A stretch of DNA of 64,000 nucleotides from Echinostoma caproni (taxonomy: Eukaryota; Platyhelminthes; Trematoda; Plagiorchiida; Echinostomatidae). Shown here piece by piece: positions 13,187 to 24,425 of this stretch. The stretch lies in contig UZAN01040036.1 in assembly GCA_900618425.1 (NCBI GenBank), forward strand, positions 27,204 through 91,203, read 5' to 3'. The first letter of the stretch is position 1; each line of letters opens with the position of its first letter. The notes beneath the pieces are model-generated. The model was not told where the DNA came from and made no database searches. It saw nothing but the letters and a program-made list of their open reading frames with translations. Made by a program: the position numbers and the translations under genes.

Positions 13187-15204
13187 TTGTGAAGCACGCA
13201 AGTTTGCTTTTTCACCTAACCATAATGACGTTTTCTTGTTGATATTCATTGAAACTCATCCTCGATGCTGATCTAGTTTCCAATAATCACTTACTCACCT
13301 GATTCGTTTATCCGTGTTCCCGATTGGTTATGGCTCGAAACTAGTTAGATTATTGCTCAAATCTGGTCACGCTTTGCGAAATGTCTCTGACGCATATATG
13401 CAGTCAAATAAATATTTTTCCAGTCTTCGTATTTTCAACTATAGTATTAAAGAGATGAACGAGCAATACACCTTCATGTTTTGGTTCGTTGTCAATTGTA
13501 TTTGTTCTCCCTGCCAAAACCCACAGCTATTACATATTTATGGTTCTTTTATCCCTATAGGTAAATAAAGCATAAATCACAGCGCACAATACAAAAACAT
13601 TTGCTTCAATGATTCTCAAAAAGGTTTCGCAAACAGAATTATTTTCTTTAGCGAACATCAATTAAAATATATCTGGCACCCACATTCAAATTTTTTAAAG
13701 CCTGACTTGACTGCAGATAATACCGTAGCCACCAAAATGTGTTAGTAGTAGTAAGAGAGGTAAAAAAAACTTAACCTAGATCCCTTCGAAAATAAAAACC
13801 CGTGTGCTGTGTAGTTCCGCATTTAGTCATAACACGTTTTTCTCGGTATAGCTAATCCTTCGTTCATTTTGATTGCTAGAAGTAATTTAATTCACTTGGA
13901 ATCAACCAGCTGAATCCTGTCAATGAAAAACCATATCGAAAAATGCAAAAATGTATCTGGAAAGAAAGAAGAACGTTTAAGGTTTGTGTTTCGTCACGGA
14001 TACTAGAACTAATATTCATCCGCAACAAGAAGTGAGATTCCTTCAATTACATCAAAACACATTCTGATTTGGATGAATTCACGCGAGGGTGATTGAAAAC
14101 AAATTTTATGAGGGTGTTTATATGTGTGTTGCATTGTAGAAAACTGATTTGTTTAACGGAAACCATTGAGATACCTAAGCATGCTAACGTAATAACAAGC
14201 AATGCACAGACTCTCATCTACCGGCAAAAAAGTTAAAATAAATGCATCCATTATTCTCACTGATGAATGATAGCATAGAGATTATGGGACGAGAATCATT
14301 GAAAAAAAATCGGTCTTCCTTTCAACTATTACAGAAGTAAAAACGTAATTTCATCAAACGCAGTTAAATTGGCAAGGAAAAAACAAAGCTACATACTTAA
14401 AAAAATTACAATAATTTATCGTTAAAACTTTAAAACAGCACATACTGTTAGAGGTATGTTCAGATCGTTACTCAAGATAGAATTAGAGAAATATTTTTTT
14501 CGTAGCCATGAAGATGTAGAAAAAAGATGAATGAAGTATCAACAGTCCCGGTTTTCCTTGTGAAAGGCGAAGATATGGCATACTGTAAGACCAGGTGTTG
14601 AAGTGAGCTCACAAAGTTGGACAAAAACAACTTCTTGAGAAAAAGGTTTTAAAAGTCACTGGTGTTCGTAGTTTGCACAGTGGAGCTGTTTGTACTGATT
14701 GGTCAAACATCTGACATACTGCGCCACATTGCACCCACGTTCCACACTTGTCAGTAAATGTGCCAACTGTACATATGTGCACTTTTTCATCATGAAATGA
14801 AGATTTACCCAAAGTTCAAAGTTTGTCAGATGTGAACAAATCGGGGGTTGGAGTGAAACATTTGTGTGAGGGTAACGTTCAACAGCATAATAACAGCCGA
14901 CAGAATGGAAACTAGGGGGAACGCACCGGGAGGTCGAATTAATTAGCTTCTATCACAACTGGCTTACTATGCGGTAACGCGTAAATAGCCAAAAACTAGA
15001 TATTGGATGGTTTCTTTTGAACATGTGTTCAGAATGCGATTAGTAAAGAAAAACAAAACGGAGAAATTCAAGTTCGTTCTATCGCGTAATGTATCAAATC
15101 GATAATTAAGTTACACGGTTAAGCGAATTCTTAATTTGCTAAAGCCATATTGTTAACAATACCACACGCGGCGGATAAGCTCATTTCAGCATTCGTCATT
15201 GTGT

Positions 15205-15220
15205 TGGTGGTGGTGGTGGT
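15205..15220. repeat. (TGG)5 microsatellite
   Basis: Five TGG units plus one base in otherwise unremarkable sequence. Confidence 0.8.
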
Positions 15221-16261
15221 ACTGCTTCTGCTTTACCCTTTGAAATTGGGAGTGGTTCGGGGAATCTAATTAGAGTTTTAGGCGATTAGTATCAGACACA
15301 GGTCTTGGGAACACCGTTGGAGAAAGAGTGAGTGTATGTAAATTGCACATCAGAATTCTTTGTGATAAAATGAATCATGAAAGAATTGAGAATCTGTTCT
15401 TGTTTCAATCAATCTGACAGGGATAGACAAATGAGAGCAGTGCTTGAACAGTAGCGGTGACTACAAAATAGGGACTCACTAACCTCTTGAGAGATAAATA
15501 CACGTTTATTGGGTGACTTGTGTGCCATGGTTGGTTTCAGTCAAGATTTTCCCTTTACACTTTACTTCCAAAAAGAATTGAACAACTGAATGAAAACCCA
15601 ACATGAATTAGAAATGTTTCAAAGGTACCTGAAATGAAAGCGATAACTCAAAATCCCCACCCCACGATGCATTCCAAAGCATTCATTCAAATAGCTTTAC
15701 TATTCGTAACAGTTTAGCAACCAATAAAACGCCAGTAAAACAGTACCACCAGATCAAAGCGGTATACATACTCTTTGTTCTTGAATAAAAGGAAATGAAA
15801 ACAGAGTTCAATAAGCAGCTATTTGAGGAGGATGTATCGCTATTTTTGTCCTACTTTATCAACGCATAAATCCTTTAAAAATTACATGTTTCATCGGGAG
15901 AAAACGGTGATCAGAAAATTGCTTCCTCATGTGCATATCTAATCTTCTGGGATAGAAACCCGAATATGAGTATTATCTGCTCGTCATTGTATTTGATAAG
16001 TAAAATGCTACAGTCTTGAAAATAAGGTCTTTCCTTTCTCGGTACTTATTTTTGTCTTTTCATTTGCGAAATACCTCCAGATAGAATCCTGAATGATGGG
16101 TGCATTTTAGTGACCAGCGTTTCGTGTTATCGTCCTGATCGCATTCAGATGATGAAAATATTATTACATTCATGTGTCAACCATGTCCAATCGAACTGAT
16201 CATCCGGTCTTAGCAGATTAAAATGCAGAGATACACACACAGTCCTCTGTTCATCCGGTCA

Positions 16262-16410
16262 ACAATACACGCGAGTGGCACAAGACTCGAGTTTCGCTCT
16301 TATTAGAGCTCATCAGTAGTGCATATTCACCGTCCCATCCGTGATTTGAATTCCGGACCGACCGTATGGAGAGTGTGCGTTACCACTATGTCAACCAGTT
16401 GATACCAGAA
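16262..16410 (-). mobile_element. tRNA-derived SINE with hammerhead ribozyme, copy 1
   Basis: Read on the minus strand, the element opens with a tRNA-like head. It has an A-box-like TAGTGGTAACGCAC near 16375-16388 and a B-box-like GAATTCAAATC near 16342-16352. These are the two internal RNA polymerase III promoter boxes of tRNA-derived SINEs. About 15 bases further on is a complete hammerhead core, listed separately. A second copy in the opposite orientation begins 130 bp away, and a third, worn copy lies at 31.7 kb, so this is a dispersed family. The head-plus-hammerhead layout is that of the schistosome Sm-alpha SINE, which is established knowledge. Assignment to that class is inference from architecture, not from a database match. 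The outer boundaries are approximate; no target-site duplication or poly(A) tail was found. Confidence 0.75.
16274..16331 (-). ncRNA. Hammerhead ribozyme (type I, SINE-borne)
   Basis: Minus-strand order is stem I, CTGATGA (16316-16310), stem II, GAAA (16295-16292), stem III, then the cleavage base C at 16284. Stem II is GCTC/GAGC with a six-base loop TAATAA. Stem III is ACTC/GAGT with no loop nucleotides, the same palindromic arrangement known from schistosome hammerheads, where two molecules may have to pair for full activity. Stem I pairs GCACTA with TTGTGC (five of six, one T-T mismatch). After an internal loop, it continues as GGTG with CACT (three Watson-Crick pairs and one wobble). An internal loop in stem I facing loop II is the usual natural layout for tertiary contact. 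All conserved core residues (CUGAUGA, GAAA, U before cleavage-site C) are present. Predicted cleavage falls between 16284 and 16283. Activity is inferred, and the T-T mismatch beside the core could weaken it. Confidence 0.8.
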
Positions 16411-16543
16411 ATGTCAATTCATGCACGTTGAGGTGCCATCTTGTGACCCAACAGCAATTATAAACTGTAAACTCCAATCAAAAGCCGTCTGGTCACAAAA
16501 TGAACATCTAAATAAATGAATTGATAATGCTGATAAGTCCCGG

Positions 16544-16665
16544 TATGGGCTAGTTGGCACAATGGTAAAACACTCGTTTCATGCAATGGGTCCGGAAGTC
16601 AAAGTTCAGAGGAGACGGTGAATATGCACTACTGATGAGCTCAAACAAGAGAAAATCTCCATTCC
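16544..16665 (+). mobile_element. Hammerhead SINE, copy 2 (core broken)
   Basis: Plus-strand copy of the same SINE. Its tRNA-like head includes TAGTTGGCACAATGGTAAAA near 16551 and GGTCCGGAAGTCAAAGTTC near 16589. A 29-base block at 16614-16642 is identical to 16334-16306 of the minus-strand copy and contains CTGATGAG. Stem II survives as GCTC-AAACAA-GAG, but the following bases read AAAATCTCC where the core needs CGAAAC and a palindromic stem III. The GAAA element and stem III are therefore destroyed, and the ribozyme is predicted inactive. The two copies form an imperfect inverted repeat with a spacer of about 130 bp. Confidence 0.7.
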
Positions 16666-17032
16666 GATATATTGTGGAATGGATGGATTGACGATTGTGC
16701 GTGAAGATGAGATATGAAGCATGGCCAGTTCAAATAAGTAACATTTATCGCATACCACTACTTAAAAGTCACTGAGTCAAAGGTGGATTGGGGAAAAGTT
16801 ACAGTGACATTCGACTGTTGATAAAACGTGATATTTGATGATGCGGTTTTCATTTATCAAATAGATATTAACAGACATACACTCCATGTAAATTATTATT
16901 CTGTGTTGGTTCGATCATAACTGAAGGGTATTTTTCACGTCCGGAAATATAATTGATGGGTCCAAATAAACACATGTGGTATCCCTTTTTCAACCATTAT
17001 GCTTCCAGGAAAACTATAAATAGCAAATATCA

Positions 17033-17266
17033 ATGTATAAAATGCATGAAAGTATTTTTCTGAACAAAAATGCATCCAGGAGGTTACATAGATTACAAAT
17101 GAGACCATTTCAGTTGAATGGTCTTCCTATGGACCGAATTGAATTGTATTTCACTCGACGTATTTTACTCAAAGCAGCTATAAGTGATTCAACCCTGTCT
17201 GATTGTATTAGTTTCTTTACTCAATTGCTCACACTTATTCAATCTGAATGGCGTTTAAGTTATTAG
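17033..17266 (+). CDS. Short open frame with coding-like composition
   Basis: 77 codons from ATG to TAG. The C-terminal two thirds (LNGLPMDRIELYFTRRILLK, then SDCISFFTQLLTLIQSEWRL) look like an amphipathic helical segment. The upstream in-frame stop is only four codons away and its AG makes a poor acceptor. Not recognised. Confidence 0.15.
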   Translation: MYKMHESIFLNKNASRRLHRLQMRPFQLNGLPMDRIELYFTRRILLKAAISDSTLSDCISFFTQLLTLIQSEWRLSY

Positions 17267-18191
17267 CATTTATATTGTTTATTGCAGCTATTACCAGAAG
17301 AGCCAGACAAGTGGGAATAATTTTAATTGGTCTTTGTGTCTGAATATTCTAAAGAACCACTCGTAATTTTCGGTCCTCAATTTACAGCCGCCAGCTAGTA
17401 ATCTTTTATTTTATTTTGCCTCAATCTATTTTTTCGATATCAAATGCAACCCGAGAAGCCAGTACTGATTATGCCAAAGGATTATTGAGACGTTTTAATT
17501 TATTTCAAATAAACTACGAATTGCACGCAAAGTAAACCGAACAGTTAGATATTTTCTGTCTTTACAAGTGCATTATACCGCTTTCTCGAATACTTGAAAT
17601 ACGCCGCCCCGAGATGCTACAACACAATAGTCCTCCACTTCGGTACTCGGACTAGCTCACTTGTCAGACTGGTTTAGCATCGACTGTGTTTCCCCTCCAC
17701 TTTCCCAATAAAGGTGATCGAATTCTCCCAACTAAACTCCGAAGCCGTACATGTTAGTCTACAACTTGGGTTTTTGTTTCACTCATTGCGGGTATTTACA
17801 GCGCGGAAATAAAAAAAGTAATAACTTTCCAGTGTATTTGTCAGCTGCCCACACACTGACAGTTATTGTCGATGGGAGTAACATATCAGGTACACCAAAA
17901 ATAAATAGTTTTAAAGCGGATACAAGAAAGAAAGGTTTGGATTGATCTCTGAGATCCGACAACATTCTTTTTATCAGTTGGGTTTGTGAAAAAGAACTGA
18001 ATGTGAATGAATGTCAAGGAAATCCAAGCTTATCATTCCAGGTGATCAGAAATGGGGATAAGAAACACCAATACTTCCAATGAGATTTAGAAGGCATGAC
18101 TCACTTTCACTCACTTTTCTCATTGAACATTCAGGAGGACATAAGTTTGACTTCGTTTCCGTGACAATCATCGACCAAACCCAGTAAAAAC

Positions 18192-18392
18192 ATGCCAGGG
18201 AGTTTCTCAAGGCCTGAAACCCCTGTGATTGAACCAATGAACACGCACATCATACTGGATCACGTGAACACGCCAATGAAACTCATAGATCAAATGACGC
18301 ACGAAAAAGGTCATATCGTGACCCGAATCGTGGGGGAGAATAATACGTCCATCCCGACGAACAAACAACTAGCATTTCCCACTTTGCGCTAG
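18192..18392 (+). CDS. Short open frame with coding-like composition
   Basis: ATG at 18192, 66 codons, TAG stop. The protein (begins MPGSFSRPETPVIEP, later HEKGHIVTRIVGENNT) is hydrophilic with little low-complexity bias, and the local base composition is richer in GC than the flanks. A stop lies 10 codons upstream in frame. No family or splice site was identified, and chance is quite possible. Confidence 0.15.
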   Translation: MPGSFSRPETPVIEPMNTHIILDHVNTPMKLIDQMTHEKGHIVTRIVGENNTSIPTNKQLAFPTLR

Positions 18393-21300
18393 GTCAACGG
18401 TTAAACAGGTTGAACACAACGGGAATGATGTATAAAATTATTCTTGCAAGCAGTGGAGAAATTTTAGGCGAACGGTAAAAATGCAATCTTCCCATTTCAG
18501 CGAAGTCAGTTGTCAAATGAAAAATGTAGTTTTTTTGAGTTCTGTATAATCAATGTTACAGGAACTAACAAATTGATCAAGTCAAACGACCATGTGGTGC
18601 ACAATTATTGAAGTATCCATTGGTCTGCTCCGGTTTTCTGGGTTTGTTTATCAGCCTTAACGATGTCACAATTTTAAGATCATGATTTTGGTCCTGCAGT
18701 TTTCCAATGAATACCTGACTATGACGTTCAGACTAAGAGTACATGAGAGTTTATTTACCTTTTTTGCTATGAGCGAAGAAAATTATTTTTCACTAAGCTT
18801 GAGGTCAGTGTTCTTTGACGAAGACTGTTGAATTCGCATCGGGAAATTCTTAGTAACCTAGGAGGTTAGAGGATGAATAGATGTTGCATAACTGAAGTAT
18901 GGACCAATAGCTCACAGAATAGATTTTTCTGCAAAACAACAAGTTATCATGTAAATCTTAGTAGGTGCAACCAGAGAAACTATTTCTCTTGTTGGTGTCA
19001 TGAATCGGAGAAGAGATGGGGATAGATTAGAGTCTTTTTGATAGAAAGCAGTCGACATGGTTGATCGTAACTTGTTGCAGCTCAGGTTATCGAAGGGGAT
19101 ATATATTTCAATTATGTTTTCGGTTAAATAACCTTTCCCGTCAGTGTTTTCAGCGGCTTACAAAATTTAATTAACCCGATGCCTAGAGGACTGAATAAAG
19201 CAATAAGAAGCTTAGGACGAGAAACGGTTTGTTGTTAGACGTTTAGCCTATCTTGATCGGATTGTGACCTGTGTGAGAGCCAATCAATACCGTTTGGGTT
19301 GAAAACCGGCTGTATTAAGATAATGAGTAGTAGTTAAATGAACTAACTTATCCATGGAACTAAATGGACTGATATGGGTATTTTTCACCTGTTCACCGTG
19401 AAATTATGTACGACAAGAAAAAAGGCCCATAGCAACCCGAAGCAGTTTGTATCTTTAACGGTAACGTTTTGAGCCGGTTTGGAGAATATACATGTATGTG
19501 GTTGATTTTAGGGTGTTGGTCGAACAATTCATCGTGCATCGGAATCGGTAATAGGATATCGGTTGAGCTGTTTTGAAAAGTATTTGACTCTTTATGGAAT
19601 TTTCTTCCACATTAGAACCAAGTTTTCTGCATTCTTCAAGTTAGTATGTGAATGTTATTAACAGATAACCGCCTTTGGGTTAGTACAATTCAATCACTTT
19701 GAGAGAGAACCAAGTAAAAGTGGCACGGATGAGAAAATCCATAAAAGATTGTGTATCCGAGTTCAGAATTGATATCAAGCATTTTGAGTATGAACTTTAG
19801 ATTATGTTTAAATTATCCTTTTTAAATTAGTTAATTAGATGGTTAAATTACAGTCAAAGCGCAGGTTTAGTACATTTTAACACTCATCTGGTACAAGGTA
19901 GATGTTGATCTGAGCTGCCCATATCTTCTCAGAGTGTGAAGATAATCAGGATGGAAAAAATCGTTGTCTCTGTTTGAATAACAAGAGTCTGTATTGGTCA
20001 AATGCGATACCCAAATTTCATGAAATCTTCACGTGTATTGTGCCGATCCCAGTTGGTAAGATCAGCAAAACTCAACACTCAACAGATTCTTTCTTCAAGG
20101 GACAAACTAATTCAGCTTCACTGTCAATGTGCACGCTCTCCAATTGTCTAAAATGTCATGATGATGTTGTCCAAGTTTCCTTCAGGGTAACTTAAGCATG
20201 GAGTGATTCGATCAAAAAAAACAATAATTAAAAAACGTCCTGTTGAAACAACCTGCTTTTGTAGGAGAAGGTCATGAATCTTAACTATTTTAATCCACAT
20301 TTTTCTTCTTTTAACGAGTCACATGACAGCAACAGCATGTCCGTTGTGCTTGATTGATTGGTGAAACGTGATATAATCTGGAATCTCATCGCTAATCTTC
20401 AAGTATATTTCACAGTGTCCATTTTCAACTGGTCATTGAAGCATAGTATAAAACATTCTGGTGTTTCAGCGGTAGGTATCAAATATTTTGGTATTAAAAG
20501 TAGGGGGAAGTGGTACAGATGTTTAGTGATTCTATCTTTCCCCCAATAAATTTTCAATCGCTGATCTGCTTAGTTCAATCAAAGTTTTGATTGACGGTAA
20601 TTTATAAAAAGACGTTCATTTCCTGAGGGTTGATTTTAAAAACACGTGACAAACTGTGTTATTTACTACGTGTCATTTTTTTCTACACAAAATTCATTCA
20701 GCATAACATCGTTTGACTGAAAAAGTATTTTTTCCTTCTTTTCCACTATCAAGCTTTAATCTGTTCCTTCCGGAAATAGGTTTATTTAGGTCTTCCTCAG
20801 AACTACGCAGACAGCTGAAACTTATCAAAACTGTATTTTGAACGGATTTCTAAAAGTGACTGGCACATACGACGGTGGATTGCTCCGACGAACGTAACAA
20901 ACATGTGTACACATTTTTCACTGCAATTACCAAATATCTTAGTATTTTTTGGCCTTAGTAATCGCTATCGCATTTCCCGAATCGCCTCAACCACATACAT
21001 GGTAGTTTCGTAGATGTTACTTACGACCTCCTGGTTACCCATATGATTCAGTTCTACCACCGGACAACGGTCAAAAACAGCAACAAAAAGCCCACGTATG
21101 GAACGCATGAAAAACAATCCACGAGATACCTCCCAGAAAGATCATTGTGTCCAAACAACGTGGTTATACCCTGAGATGGCTAGGACAAATCAACACAAGT
21201 TTTTTCATACTTGATCCGGAGTCAATTGGATACAGATGAACGTATCAATCGAGTGGTTTCACCTAACTGGCATTTGCATCTTGCCTGAATACGATTGGAA

Positions 21301-21886
21301 TGGTTTTGTCTGGTTTTAGATCCTATATGACCACCAGCCCACCACCAAGACTACTACCATCATTTCGTCCTCGTGTTATTGCCTTTCTCACCTCTTAACT
21401 ATGGTGAATAGCTATCGTGTCAGTGTTTATTGTTGGTAATAGACAACCCAAGTGAAACAGATTTCCAATCAACAGCCCCAGAAAATGTTTCTGGAGTGGT
21501 ACATACTGCAAGTTAGTTAAATTAATGATTTAGGATTATTTAGTAAAGGGATGTGTACGTGTAAACCGGCTACTTTTGTTTGACATTGAAACTGAAAATA
21601 CCTTAAGGCATGGATTTTAAGGATTTAGAAATTTACATTCAAAAACAACAATTGTATTGGGAGGCTTGAGATTTTATTCGGTTTATCCCTGCAACAAAGC
21701 TGTGACTGGGAAGAAAAGTGGAGTTAATTGCTGATAGCTGAGAACCTGCTTATATGCTATCAGTTCAAACCAGTAAGAACTTCCGGTTGAATTTTGGGTT
21801 TCCACCCAACTAAAAGTTCTTAGATAGCTTCAGACCGATAATTCAGGTGGTAGTAGATTGCTAAGGGAGAAATAATCAAATTGAGA
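18393..21886. other. No gene recognised
   Basis: AT-rich DNA with frames of at most 73 codons. No repeat or RNA structure could be supported. Confidence 0.5.
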
Positions 21887-21969
21887 GGCCTCGGTGGGAT
21901 TCGTAACCACGCATAGACACCGCCTACGCTTTTGTACAGCGCAAGCTCTACAAGCTGAACTACGAGGCC
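21887..21969 (-). tRNA. tRNA-like sequence, anticodon ACA, probably a SINE head or pseudogene
   Basis: This 83-nt minus-strand sequence folds as a tRNA with a long variable region. The acceptor stem GGCCTCG/CGAGGCC is perfect (7 bp), the D stem is GTTC/GAGC, and the anticodon stem TGCGCT/AGCGTA has six pairs with one wobble. The seven-base loop GTACAAA has T at position 33 and anticodon ACA. The T arm is GTGG-TTACGAATC-CCAC. The B box GGTTACGAATCC has an extra base compared with GGTTCGAATCC. The long variable arm is unusual for the cysteine codon that ACA would read. The inserted base and an adjacent inverted copy of the T-arm/acceptor end argue for a tRNA-derived repeat over a working gene. 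No Pol III T-run was identified. Confidence 0.45.
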
Positions 21970-21994
21970 ACGTGAGTTCGAATCCCACCGAGGC
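21888..21994. repeat. 16-bp perfect inverted repeat flanking the tRNA-like sequence
   Basis: GCCTCGGTGGGATTCG at 21888-21903 recurs as its exact reverse complement at 21979-21994. On the plus strand the right copy reads GAGTTCGAATCCCACCGAGG, itself a tRNA T-arm plus acceptor end. Two tRNA 3' halves therefore point outward in opposite directions around one tRNA-like body. This could come from head-to-head insertion of two tRNA-derived elements or from inversion of one end. Confidence 0.8.
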
Positions 21995-22608
21995 TACTGA
22001 ACGTTTTGCAATCTCGACGTAAAAATCTTCAATCTGCCAAACAACAGTTTGAGTTATTATTTGAACTTAAAATATCTAACAAACTATTCGATTAGGTATA
22101 TTTTTCTGCAGCCCATTTTACCCTTCAGTGTCCAATCACCTATTGTTCATGTCTGTCTATTTTGGGAACAGCACTACCGAGGAGGTTCCAGAAAAACCAC
22201 ACTATTATCTGAGATCAAGACGATTTGCGTGCAGTTTCCCTGTGAAGAAACCCGCCGGGGATTGAATAATGGTACTAAAATAATCTCCTCGCTGCACCGA
22301 GTGGTAGAAGGTCGGGACGATGATTGCTTGGTTGATAATGGAGTCTTCCTATGGGATAGATGTCCGCTTATTGCATGATTGACGTGGCGGTTATAAAACC
22401 CCAACACATTCCCTATCCAATGAATGTTGTGTAAAGTCATGAACCACAGTTCAAATCAGCAACTGAATCGCCCACCTCTGTTCTAGAGACCAGCGTATGC
22501 ACCATAAATTTTCATCACGAACGACTCCCAGTATGTGGAAAACCACTTGGATCTAGTTCATTAGGAGAGGTTGCATGCCAGCAGTCACACACACGTTGCT
22601 GCTGCTGG

Positions 22609-22901
22609 TTAAGTGAATGGCAACGGTCTCGTTGGGTCACATTTTATCACCAACTTAAGGATACCGATCAGAGTCCATAACCGACTCTTCGCAGGAGGAA
22701 ACTTTTGATTTTTTGACCACACTCGAATATGACCGACTGTTCGTGAATCGGGAGCCGGTAATTGATGTGTACCTTCGGGGATCCTGTGGTGTGAAAGCGT
22801 TTCTCGTGGATTCTTTTGTTCACCACACTTTTCCCATGGAACTTGATTATAATTCAAGATAGGTAGATGGCTCTGTGCGTGGTGTTTTGGTCTGCATCTA
22901 G
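22609..22901 (-). CDS. Candidate terminal exon, unrecognised protein
   Basis: On the minus strand TGATCTTCAG precedes 22901 as a possible 3' splice site, and the frame then stays open for 97 codons to TAA. The middle reads VPWEKCGEQKNPRETLSHHR, IPEGTHQLPAPDSRTVGHIR and VWSKNQKFPPAKSRLW. It is hydrophilic, proline- and lysine-rich, and less AT-driven than its neighbours, which favours coding. No family is recognised. Remnant transposon coding sequence is an alternative, since tRNA-like repeats lie 600 bp away. Confidence 0.22.
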
Positions 22902-24363
22902 CTGAAGATCAGAGCATGGAACACAAACTCCTATCACTCGTAAAACACAAAATCGTAATGTCCATATTTCCCACAGCTGGCTCAGCGTTTCAATTGTGCA
23001 CAAATTTGGAATAAATCGGAGATTTAATAGAGGGGGCAAAAAAGAGAACAACTGAATTGTACAAAATTTTGGAAATCACTCAGCCACTAAATCACTTGGC
23101 TTTGCCAGTTCGGTTCCACTTGAAAAGCTTTCATTTACGAGTAGTAGTTTATAACAACAAGTTTATAATTATGACTCGAAACAAAAACACCGTCATTAAA
23201 ATAAGACATAAGAATTCACAAAGTATTCAACAAGTGATTTTATGGCCCAGTTGAAAACGGTTTTCTCACTAACAACTAAACATCTATTAGGACCGCATTC
23301 ATTTAAGTTTGCTTTATTATGACTAGCTCTTGATAGAGTGACTAGTATAAGTAGAGTAAGCGAAAAATTATAGTACTGTTAGTGAGCAGCAGCCATTTAT
23401 TTGAAAGCTAAACAACAGGCTCCTTTTACCTCAACCTCTTTTGGTGATGTTCTCGTTTTGTGCGGACCACTAGCCGAGGAATCCTTCTCGCGNCGCGATA
23501 GAAGGCAAACCGTCCTGAAAAGCTACTAATATCGAGAGTCTATGAATCATTAGCTCTGTGCTTTTCCAGCCAAAGACTACTTTTATCAGTAGTGAGTTGA
23601 CTGTTTGTAAAGGGATCGGATGAAGACCAGTGTTGAACAACATTGAAATAAACAATCATGCTGACCACAAGCGTGATTCAGTGTAACAACCCCGCCGATT
23701 TCTTGTCAGTTGTACTCTGACCCTGACCTCGTTAAGCCAATCCGATGCGATTGATCATTGAAGAATTACGTCTCCCATGATTAACCGCATGAAGTGAAGT
23801 GCTTCTAGGGACAGCCAATCCACACATATTGCGACAGGTGATTTGATGTGATTTTGCCGATAGTTGTGCCTAGTGCGTTTGGGGTCAGTTAGATGATGAC
23901 TATCAATTATGACCTTAAAGTGTAAGCTTTTCAATCTCAGAATCGTATGCACATACATGAATGTTATTGTTGTTGAATATAGTTACAATAATCTTTTATT
24001 CATTTCATTTACAGAGCATTCAATAATTTGGCCAATTTCACCATAGAGAGCTGCAGCCAATCAATATTGCTCTAATAGCAAGCTTAACTCTTTGTTTGGT
24101 TTTCTGGTCTGCTAGCATTCAATGCATTTGAGTCAGCCAGGAAATATGAGAGACATTTGAGAAAAAACATGCGTCTGCATAAAAAGACAATTGGGTGCTT
24201 CTAAGCATATCACAAAGCATGAAAAGAACATTCCCCAAAATTATCATCAACGAGGGACCTTGAGGATTGAAACTCACAAAAATACATTTGATTTTAATTT
24301 TTGAAATTGTTTGTAACTTTGGTTCCTCCGATGGAGTTCAGTGTTCATCTGTTCATTTGTTTC

Positions 24364-24425
24364 CATGGTTCAAAGCATATGACACTCAGGATCAGAGGTT
24401 TGACCCCACGAAGTTGCGAGGATCC
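24364..24425 (+). repeat. Degenerate tRNA-like module
   Basis: TGGTTCAAAGCATATG resembles a worn A-box/D-arm, and GAGGTTTGACCCC (24395-24407) is close to a B box. Their spacing of about 30 bases is plausible for a tRNA-derived SINE head with deletions. No full cloverleaf can be drawn. Confidence 0.3.

Larger units (their letters stand above)
12441..16261. other. No gene recognised
   Basis: Apart from the 26-nt palindrome and a (TGG)5 run, this is plain AT-rich DNA. The longest frame is 84 codons (13314-13568, plus), without support. Confidence 0.5.
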
